A stretch of DNA of 64,000 nt from Kutzneria viridogrisea (GTDB taxonomy: Bacteria > Actinomycetota > Actinomycetes > Mycobacteriales > Pseudonocardiaceae), in the NCBI GenBank assembly GCA_014138725.1, contig JACJID010000001.1, forward strand, positions 1,054,001-1,118,000. The letters are read 5' to 3'. Below the pieces are notes generated by a model that made no database searches, was not told the DNA's origin, and was given only the letters and a program-made list of their open reading frames with translations. Positions 54,438-61,235 of this stretch are shown here, in pieces. The position numbers and the translations under genes are program-made. Within the stretch, counting starts at the first letter, position 1. Every line of letters begins with the position of its first letter.

Positions 54438-55637
54438 TGTATGTGCCGAGAACTACGTCCGTGCAGGTCAGCGAGCATCGGCCGTGTGCCTGGTCACCGT
54501 CCAGCATGATCGCGGCTCGTGCTGGTCCGCTTCGCCTACCTCGCCGCCGCCCACGCCTTCGCCGCGCTGCGGCTATTCCGCATGACCGACCGTGAGAAGG
54601 ACATTGAGATCCTTGCCCTACGCCATCAACTCACGGTTTTGCAGAGACAACTCGGCGATCAGCGCCCTGAGGACAGGGCGTTGCTCGCGGCGCTGGTCAT
54701 GCCCCTGACCCGCGCGACGCTGCGCCGACTCCGGCTGCTAGTCAGCCCAGACACGGTGCTGCGATGGCATCGAGACCTGGTGAAACGCCGCCACGCCCGT
54801 GCAAGCAAGCACCGTAGGCCCGGGCGTCCGCGCACCCTTGCCTCGATCAGCCGCCTCGTCCTGCGCCTGGCAACCGAGAACCCCTCCTGGGGCTACCGGC
54901 GCATCCACGGCGAACTCGCCCTCCTCGGCATCGCGATCGCCGCATCCACCGTGTGGGAAATTCTCAAGACCGAGGGCATCGAGCCGGCCCCGCACCGGGC
55001 CACCATCACGTGGGCTGCCTTCCTACGTTCCCAGGCCGGCGCGATCCTGGCGATGGACTTCATCGAGACCATCACCCTGTCCGGAGTGCGCCAGTACATC
55101 CTCGCCGCCATGCACCACGCTGGCCGGCGCGTCCGCATCCTCGGCACCACCGCACACCCCACCCACGCCTGGGTGACGCAGGCGATCCGCAACCTGCTCA
55201 TGGACCTTGAGGATGCCGGAAGCCTCGCGCGGGCCAGGTTCCTCATCCGCGACCGTGATGCCAATTACCCTGAGTTGATCGATGAGATCCTCAGTGCCGC
55301 GGGGATCACCACGGTGCTGACCGGTGCCCGGATACCCCGCATGAACGCGATCACCGAACGCTGGGTCACGACACTCCGCACCGAACTCCTGGACCGCACG
55401 CTGATCTGGAACGAGACCCACCTCCGGCACGCGCTTCGTGAGTACGAGCGGCACTACAACCAGCACCGAACCCACCGATCACTTGCCGCCGCAGCACCCC
55501 TGCCAGCCGGACCCCAGCCCCTTGAGCCCGACCAGATCGAACGCCTCACCGTACGCCGGCTGGACTGTCTCGGCGGTGTCATCCACGAGTATCGACATGC
55601 CACTTGACCCGCATGGACGTGGTTTTCGGCACGTACA
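54438..55637 (+). mobile_element. Integrase-core insertion sequence with about 29-bp terminal repeats
   Basis: The left repeat TGTATGTGCCGAGAACTACG begins at 54438; the right end complements TGTACGTGCCGAAAACCACG and ends at 55637. The element encloses one transposase. A degenerate right-end copy exists at 56190-56310. Confidence 0.8.
54519..55607 (+). CDS. Integrase-core (rve) DDE transposase
   Basis: A 362-aa protein. The N-terminal region is HALRHQLTVLQRQLGDQRPE-like (ILALRHQLTVLQRQLGDQRP) with LVSPDTVLRWHRDLVKRRHA. The catalytic core has MDFIETITLSGVRQYILAAM (first Asp), FLIRDRDANYPELIDEIL (second Asp) and MNAITERWVTTLRTELLDRT (Glu), then HYNQHRTHRSLAAAAPLPAG. The start at 54519 is tentative; GTG/CTG codons nearby are alternatives. 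It resembles the transposase at 50899 in layout, but the sequence differs. Confidence 0.85.
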   Translation: MLVRFAYLAAAHAFAALRLFRMTDREKDIEILALRHQLTVLQRQLGDQRPEDRALLAALVMPLTRATLRRLRLLVSPDTVLRWHRDLVKRRHARASKHRRPGRPRTLASISRLVLRLATENPSWGYRRIHGELALLGIAIAASTVWEILKTEGIEPAPHRATITWAAFLRSQAGAILAMDFIETITLSGVRQYILAAMHHAGRRVRILGTTAHPTHAWVTQAIRNLLMDLEDAGSLARARFLIRDRDANYPELIDEILSAAGITTVLTGARIPRMNAITERWVTTLRTELLDRTLIWNETHLRHALREYERHYNQHRTHRSLAAAAPLPAGPQPLEPDQIERLTVRRLDCLGGVIHEYRHAT

Positions 55638-55664
55638 GGTCTGCCGGTGGCCGACCACCGGCGT

Positions 55665-55834
55665 GTGATCCGGTGGACTATCGGGGCCGCACCGTGATCG
55701 AGCGTGGCTTCACCGTGCTCACGCAGTGGCGGGGCATCGCCACCCGGTACGACACGCCTGCCGTGTTCTACCGGGCGGCGATCGTCCTGCACGCTGTGAT
55801 CACCTGGACCAAAGCTCTATCAGACACGCGCTAG
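55665..55834 (+). pseudogene. C-terminal fragment of an IS5/IS4-type transposase
   Basis: The plus strand reads DPVDYRGRTVIERGFTVLTQ then WRGIATRYDTPAVFYRAAIV and LHAVITWTKALSDTR, resembling the final RNxxERxFxxLKQWRGIATRYDK region of such transposases. The catalytic core is absent. It sits between the IS right end and the degenerate copy at 56190. Confidence 0.55.
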
Positions 55835-56189
55835 TTCCCACCGCAGCCGAACACTGCGCCCCCGCGCCCCGCCGGTCGCACATGTCAGACGGATGTCGCA
55901 AGGTGCAACCGTAACCACACGGAACGTGAGTAGGCACCAAGTCAGGGATGATGTGCTCCGCGCCACAACGCGCAGTGACTGGCTCCGCCAGTCGTTTTCA
56001 CTGACCTCGGGAACGGCGGGAAGTTCGAACAGCGATCGCTTGATCGCGTGTCGAGCACTGCGGGGTACCAACGCACAACGGCGCAGGAGCGCCGGAACTG
56101 CCAGGACGGCGTCAACTGGTCGCCAAGCGGCTTCGATGGGCAGCCGAGAACTCCTCATGGGTTACCGGCCTCCACGGCGAACGGCACCT

Positions 56190-56310
56190 CCGCGCGCCCG
56201 GCCCCTTGAGCCTGACTGGATCGAACAGCTTGCGATACGCCGGCGGGACCGGTTGGGTGCGGTCCTCCACAGTATCGACATGCCACTTGACCTGTGCGGG
56301 CGTAGTGCTC
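56190..56310 (+). repeat. Degenerate right end of the 54438-55637 IS
   Basis: The segment CCCCTTGAGCCTGACTGGATC and, further on, ATCGACATGCCACTTGACC closely match the 3' end of the transposase at 55516-55608, including the stop region. Translated, it reads RPLEPDWIEQLAIRRRDRLG against QPLEPDQIERLTVRRLDCLG. Only the last 100 bp remains, directly upstream of the HTH gene. Confidence 0.65.
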
Positions 56311-56419
56311 GGCACGCGCAGGGACGTCCAGAGTGTGGCTGGACATCGGGCTTGGCGGTGCTGATAGTGGACCTCCGGTCGCTGCTCCAGTGCGGCCGAC
56401 GGGCTGACGGAGGTGGCGC

Positions 56420-57310
56420 GTGTCGGTGGCTGCGGGACGGCGGATCAGTGCGCAGGAGTTGGCCCGCGTGGTGCGGGGCGGGTCGTTCGCCGAAGTGCTC
56501 GACGCCGCCATCGCGGTGCGAGGGCTGACGCTGGACCGGTTGCGGTTCCACCTCGGCGAGCGCGGTGTGGACGTCAGTGTCGCGACGCTGAGCTACTGGC
56601 GGCACAACAAGAGGCGGCCCGAACGGCCGGAGTCGATGCGTGCCGTACGGGTCTTGGAGGACGTGCTCGGGCTGCCGCCCACCGCATTGATCACGCTGCT
56701 GGGTCCGCCCAAGCCACGCGGACGGCGGGTGCGGCACGCCGGGATGCCCTTGGAACAGCGGTTGCACAAGCCCGACGAGGGCCAGTACGCCGTGGTGTCG
56801 GCGCACGACGTGTTCACCGTCGGGTCCGACCGGCTCGAACGCGGCACGTGGTCGCGGCTCGTCCTGCGCGGCGAGCACGGCCGCGTGACACGGTGCCTGG
56901 TGCGTTACCGGGCCGACCACCCGCAGTTCCCGCCCGCGCTCACCGGCGTCCGCTTCTGCCGGGCCGGCCGGATCGCCACCGAGCCCGACACCGGGCTCAT
57001 GGTGGCCGAACTGTTGCTGGACCGTCCGCTCGGTGCGGGGGAGCACGCTGTGGTCGAGTACCGGATGGCGGCCGAACCGGGGCTGCCGGTCGACAACTAC
57101 TCCCGGCGCTTTCGGGAACCGGTCGCCGAGTACAGCCAGCAGATCCAGTTCGAGGGCACGCTGCCCAAGCGCTGCCACAGCTTCCACATGAGCGACTTCG
57201 ACGTCCCGGAGCGCGTGGTGGAACGCCTGGAGGTCGGCCCGTCCGATTCCACCTGCTTCGTCAGGATCAACCTGTCTGCCGGAGTCATCGGCACCCGCTG
57301 GACGTGGTGA
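56420..57310 (+). CDS. HTH-domain regulatory protein (296 aa)
   Basis: GTG 56420 with GGAGG upstream. The N-terminal 90 residues include a helix-turn-helix-like region (EVLDAAIAVRGLTLDRLRFH, VSVATLSYWRHNKRRPER, VLEDVLGLPPTALITLLGPP), XRE-like. The C-terminal 200 residues are beta-rich (GQYAVVSAHDVFTVGSDRLE, GEHAVVEYRMAAEPGLPVDN, DSTCFVRINLSAGVIGTRWTW) and match no family I know; they may be a ligand domain. It precedes the secreted metalloprotease by about 200 bp and could regulate it. Confidence 0.75.
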   Translation: MSVAAGRRISAQELARVVRGGSFAEVLDAAIAVRGLTLDRLRFHLGERGVDVSVATLSYWRHNKRRPERPESMRAVRVLEDVLGLPPTALITLLGPPKPRGRRVRHAGMPLEQRLHKPDEGQYAVVSAHDVFTVGSDRLERGTWSRLVLRGEHGRVTRCLVRYRADHPQFPPALTGVRFCRAGRIATEPDTGLMVAELLLDRPLGAGEHAVVEYRMAAEPGLPVDNYSRRFREPVAEYSQQIQFEGTLPKRCHSFHMSDFDVPERVVERLEVGPSDSTCFVRINLSAGVIGTRWTW

Positions 57311-57314
57311 GCGG

Positions 57315-57391
57315 GTTCTTCACAGATTTGCGCGCCGTTCACCCGGCGTTCCGACAAGAATCCTGGGTCTCCCACCAGCGTTCTTCACAGA
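57315..57391 (+). promoter_or_regulatory. Paired 12-bp direct repeats upstream of the metalloprotease gene
   Basis: GTTCTTCACAGA occurs at 57315-57326 and again at 57380-57391, 65 bp apart start to start (about six helical turns). They lie 126-202 bp upstream of the ATG at 57517 and could be operator half-sites. No other copies were noticed nearby. Confidence 0.35.
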
Positions 57392-57516
57392 ATATGACGG
57401 ACGGTGTTCGAATCGCGCCGCAATATTGCGCGGAGTCACCGGCGGTGGTCATTCTTTCGCTCGTCACCGCGCGGTGACATCCCCTGACACTTCCGCCCCG
57501 GAAGGCATCCCTGCAC

Positions 57517-59139
57517 ATGAAATCCGGACTCGTGTTCCCCGTGGTCGTCGCGGCTGTCGCGGCCACGGCCCTGCTCCCGTCACCAGCGTCGGCGGCGCCG
57601 AACCACGCCGCTGCGGCCTGCGCGTTCACCACCGGCTCCGCTGAGCGCTCCGAGGCACGGCCAAGCTGCGTGGCCGCCGACATCGGGCTCGACCGGCTGC
57701 CCGCGGTCGGCGAGTCGGCGACCGTGACCGTCACCATCAAGTCCCGGGTGGCGCTCGACCACGCGTCGCTGACGGTCAGGCTGCCCGACACCCTCACGCT
57801 GGACCGGCGTTCCAGCGGCCTGTCCGAACCCCGCACCACCGGCCTGTCCCAGGTCGCCGTCCAGCAGTTCCCCTTGACCACCAAGGGCCGCACGGTCACC
57901 TTCGGCGTCACCGCCGTCGCACCCGGACCCGCGCACATCGAAGCCGACGTCACCGACCCCGACGCGCCGGCGATCGAGCGCGCCGCGCACGCCGCCGCGC
58001 CCCTGGTCGTGGGCGAGCGGCCGGGCACCTCGCGCCAAGGTGTGACCGGCACCGAGTCGAAGGCCGTCACGCGGTCCGCCCCGACCGCCGCGCTGACCAC
58101 CGCCGCGGCGGGCCAGGTCTGTGCCACCGGCTCCCTCACCTACGCCGACGCGGCGGGCAACTGGAAAGCCGGCCGCACCGTCAGGGTGCAGATCGCCGGC
58201 AGGGCCACCTCCACGTCCGCCGCCGCGTTCTACGCCTCGGGTCTGACCTCGTGGAACGACGGTTCCTACTCGCTGTGCTTCACGGCGCCGGTCACCACCA
58301 TGTACCAGCTGTGGATCCAGTTCACGGCCGACTCGAACCTGTGGCGGGTCACCGACAACGCGGGATCGAGCGCCTACACGCTCACCACCGTGGCCAAGTC
58401 GAACGTCGCGAGCGGGAGCACCGCCGCATTCGGCACGACATCGCCCCCCAGCACGTACATGCGGGCGTGGCACGCGTTCGACACGCTCAACAAGCTGTGG
58501 GCACTGCATGGTTCCAGCTCCTGCTGGACCGACCGCCAGTCGAGCAACTGCACCCCCATCACCCTGCACTGGCAGCCGGGCAGCACCGACGGCACGTACT
58601 TCAACAACGTCGGCACGCGCTACGTCGCCCTCAAAGACGCCGACCCCGACTCCGAGCACACCGTGCTGCACGAGTCCGGCCACGCCCTGATGGATCTGCT
58701 CTACGGCGGCTGGTGGGCCCAGAGCGACTGCCCCAACCCGCACACCCTGCACCTGCGTTCCGGGACCAACTGCGCGTGGACCGAGGGCTTCGCCGACGCC
58801 ATCGCCGGCTACACCATGGGCGACGGCATGTACTACTGGCCCAACGGCGCCTCGGTGGACCTCATGAACACCACGTGGAACGACCCGACCCAATACGCGT
58901 CGCGGACCAACCCGGAGGACGGCGACCAGGTCGAGTTGCGCGTGGCGGGTGCGCTCATCGACTTGTGGCGCAAGGTCGACAACGGTCCGACGAGCACATT
59001 CGCGGACATGATCAGCTACCCGTCGTCCTCGTTCAAGGAGTGGTTCACGACCGACCGCCCCGCATACAACCTGGACATCTCCTCAACCACCCGCGACCTC
59101 GTCTACACCCACACGATCGACTACCGGACGACCAGCTGA
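57517..59139 (+). CDS. Secreted zinc metalloprotease-like protein (HExxH)
   Basis: A 540-aa exported protein with signal peptide (KSGLVFPVVVAAVAATALL to SASA). The N-terminal half is beta-rich (SATVTVTIKSRVALDHASLT, DHASLTVRLPDTLTLDR), Ig-like. The C-terminal half has HESGHALMDLLY, that is HExxH, followed about 45 residues later by WTEGFADAIAGY, a possible third zinc ligand as in gluzincins. CSSCWTDRQSSNC-type cysteines occur before the motif (SSSCWTDRQSSNCTP). It is presumably extracellular, with unknown substrate. A strong terminator follows. Confidence 0.8.
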   Translation: MKSGLVFPVVVAAVAATALLPSPASAAPNHAAAACAFTTGSAERSEARPSCVAADIGLDRLPAVGESATVTVTIKSRVALDHASLTVRLPDTLTLDRRSSGLSEPRTTGLSQVAVQQFPLTTKGRTVTFGVTAVAPGPAHIEADVTDPDAPAIERAAHAAAPLVVGERPGTSRQGVTGTESKAVTRSAPTAALTTAAAGQVCATGSLTYADAAGNWKAGRTVRVQIAGRATSTSAAAFYASGLTSWNDGSYSLCFTAPVTTMYQLWIQFTADSNLWRVTDNAGSSAYTLTTVAKSNVASGSTAAFGTTSPPSTYMRAWHAFDTLNKLWALHGSSSCWTDRQSSNCTPITLHWQPGSTDGTYFNNVGTRYVALKDADPDSEHTVLHESGHALMDLLYGGWWAQSDCPNPHTLHLRSGTNCAWTEGFADAIAGYTMGDGMYYWPNGASVDLMNTTWNDPTQYASRTNPEDGDQVELRVAGALIDLWRKVDNGPTSTFADMISYPSSSFKEWFTTDRPAYNLDISSTTRDLVYTHTIDYRTTS

Positions 59140-59150
59140 CCCCGAACCCT

Positions 59151-59183
59151 GAGCCCGCCCGGCCTCTTCCGCCGGGCGGGCTC
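59151..59183 (+). terminator. Hairpin terminator after the metalloprotease gene
   Basis: GAGCCCGCCCGGC at 59151-59163 pairs with GCCGGGCGGGCTC at 59171-59183 (13-bp perfect stem, 7-nt loop), 11 bp after the stop. Confidence 0.8.
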
Positions 59184-59191
59184 TCGGCACA

Positions 59192-59218
59192 ACCGGTCGC
59201 ACCGGTCGCACCGGTCGC
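59192..59218. repeat. Short tandem repeat, three copies of a 9-mer
   Basis: ACCGGTCGC is repeated three times without a gap at 59192-59218, just after the terminator. It is too short and few to suggest an array; probably replication slippage. Confidence 0.7.
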
Positions 59219-59456
59219 ACCCTTCACCCTCGAGGCCGTCCCTCGCTCTGGATGTGTTCTTCTACCGCGAACGTGTCAAACGAGCTCGTTTTGCAGTTCC
59301 TCAACCGACACCCGGATGCCGCGCGAGGCGTGATCGTGGCCGGTGGTGCTCCTGGTACCCCGGTGCGCCGCAGTCAGCGTGGGTCGACGGTACCCGGCTC
59401 CTGGCACGTCGTGGTCGAAGTGTTCACTTACGTCGTGCTCACGGTCTTGGTGTCGA

Positions 59457-59831
59457 TCACGGCCCGCGCAGCCCTGAAGGATCTGGCGCGAACGTGTGAA
59501 CCGAAGCCCTGGACGCGCCAACCGCTGGCAGAAGCCCATTGGGGTGCGCGTGGTCATGCCGGGTGGTGGCGACGACGGTCAGTGCGGCGGCGATGAGGAA
59601 TGGCCCCATCGGCAATCCTGAGCCGGGCGCTTGGCGGTGCGCGACTCGCAGGACGAACCAGGTCGCCGCCGCAGCGCACCAGCCGAGGAGCGTCGCCGTC
59701 AGCAGCGCTGGCCAGCCCAGAGCAGGCCCAGGCATCGAGTCCACACCGAGGGCTGCACTCCACCCAACGTGAGCCCACGGCAGCCTCGCCAGGTCGAACG
59801 CTCGTGGCTGAGTCTGCTTGGGCGGGCGCAC
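59457..59831 (-). pseudogene. Possible remnant of an A24-type prepilin peptidase
   Basis: The minus strand reads WPALLTATLLGWCAAAATWF then APGSGLPMGPFLIAAALTVV, matching the last helices of an A24 peptidase (GxxLLLxxLLG, LPFGPFL). The characteristic GxGD motif is not evident and the upstream portion is lost, so the gene is not functional. The rest of 59140-59995 holds nothing I can support. Confidence 0.35.
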
Positions 59832-59995
59832 GTTCCTTTACAGGACGCGGTTTTCGTCTCGCCCAGTCGTTGGGAGTAGTGGTGGAGCACGGATTGTGCG
59901 GCCGGTTTGCGCGTGGCCATGGTGGTCGTGCACTCCGGTTGCCGATCGGAGGACCGGTCGGGAACCCGAGGCACGGACGCCGGAAGGAAGAGAAC

Positions 59996-61171
59996 ATGCG
60001 TATACCCGGACCTGCACGGGGCTTGTTCGTCGGATCGATGCTCCTGGCCACCGTCCTGACACCGGCCGCTGCGGCGCAGCCCTTGGCCGCGCCGGCACCG
60101 TCAGCTGTGCGCGCGGTCTGTGCCGGTATGGATCGAATTCCTGGCAAGGTCGCCTGCCGTCAGCTGCTGCGTACCGATCTGCCGACCCATCTGGGGCTGA
60201 CCGCGGCGGCCCCTTACGGCTACGGGCCGGCCGACCTCCAGGCCGCCTACAAGGCACCGATCCAGCAAGGCGCCGGCACCACGGTGGCAGTCACGATTGG
60301 TGCGGACTACCCGGACGCCGAGGCCGATCTGGCGGTCTACCGCAAGCAGTACGGCCTGCCGCCCTGCACCAGCGCCGACGGCTGTTTCCGCAAGGTCAAC
60401 AAGAACCTGAACCCTAGCCCGCTCCCGGCTCCTGACGGCGCCTGGTCCAGCGAGGCCGCGATGGACATCCAGTTGGTCTCCGCCCTGTGCCCCCGGTGCA
60501 GGATCGTGCTGGCGGAGGCGGACAGCAGTGACAGCACGGTGCTGCTCCCGATGGTCGCCCGGCTGGCCAAGCAGGTCACGCCGTTCGTCTCCAGCAGCTG
60601 GGGCGGCACCGAGTACCCCGAGCAGGTCCGCGAGGGCAAGGTCCTCGACATCCCCGGTGCGGTGCTGGGCTTCGCCTCGGGCGACGGCCCGGCTTCGGTG
60701 CTGCACCCCTCCTCCTCGCCCTACACCATCGCGGTCGGAGGCACTGCTCTGGTCCGTGACCCGAGCACCGCGCGCGGCTGGAGCGAAAAGGCGTGGAACA
60801 GCACCGGCTACGGCTGCTCGATCTACTCGGCCAAGCCCGCATTCCAGAACGGTGTGAACACCGGGTGCGGCAAGCGTGCCACCGCGGACGTCGCCGCGGT
60901 CGCCGATCTCTACCCCGGGGTGGCCTACTACTGGGGTGCCGGCGGCGGTTGGCGGGTGTCCGGTGGCACCAGCGCGAGCATGCCCATCGTGGTGTCGCTG
61001 TGGGCTTTGGCCGGTGCACCCGGCAAGGCTGATCGGCCCGCGAGCTACCTGTACGCCCACCCCGGCGCGTTCAACGACGTGACCGAGGGCCCCGGCGCGC
61101 ACGCAGGCTGGGACGGCCCCACAGGCCTGGGCACGCCCGACGGGGTGGCGGGATTCGTCCCCGTGCACTGA
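59996..61171 (+). CDS. Secreted sedolisin-like serine peptidase (S53-type)
   Basis: A 391-aa protein from ATG 59996 (GGAAGGAAG upstream) with a signal peptide (GLFVGSMLLATVLTPAAAAQ). The catalytic Glu/Asp pair is in WSSEAAMDIQLVSALCP (ExxxD), and the serine in WRVSGGTSASMPIVVSLWAL. GTTVAVTIGADYPDAEADLA and VSSSWGGTEYPEQ are typical of the fold, and the C-terminal Asp-rich, calcium-binding region is DVTEGPGAHAGWDGPTGLG. No pro-domain is obvious between signal peptide and core, so it is shorter than most S53 peptidases. It converges with the ATPase-LuxR gene. Confidence 0.85.
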   Translation: MRIPGPARGLFVGSMLLATVLTPAAAAQPLAAPAPSAVRAVCAGMDRIPGKVACRQLLRTDLPTHLGLTAAAPYGYGPADLQAAYKAPIQQGAGTTVAVTIGADYPDAEADLAVYRKQYGLPPCTSADGCFRKVNKNLNPSPLPAPDGAWSSEAAMDIQLVSALCPRCRIVLAEADSSDSTVLLPMVARLAKQVTPFVSSSWGGTEYPEQVREGKVLDIPGAVLGFASGDGPASVLHPSSSPYTIAVGGTALVRDPSTARGWSEKAWNSTGYGCSIYSAKPAFQNGVNTGCGKRATADVAAVADLYPGVAYYWGAGGGWRVSGGTSASMPIVVSLWALAGAPGKADRPASYLYAHPGAFNDVTEGPGAHAGWDGPTGLGTPDGVAGFVPVH

Positions 61172-61182
61172 GCGCACAGCTT

Positions 61183-61221
61183 CGGTTGCCGTCCATCATG
61201 CGGCTCGGTGGACGGCAACCG
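61183..61221. terminator. Bidirectional hairpin terminator between convergent genes
   Basis: CGGTTGCCGTCCA at 61183-61195 pairs with TGGACGGCAACCG at 61209-61221 (13-bp perfect stem, 13-nt loop), between the peptidase gene and the convergent ATPase-LuxR gene. Confidence 0.8.
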
Positions 61222-61235
61222 CGTTGTCGCGCTGG

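Noticed and set aside
57580-58893. Long minus-strand frame opposite the metalloprotease
   Set aside because: Val/Gly/Arg-rich shadow antisense to a gene with signal peptide and HExxH motif.
59192-59218. Possible CRISPR-like array
   Set aside because: Only three contiguous 9-bp units without spacers; no CRISPR array or cas gene was seen in the window.
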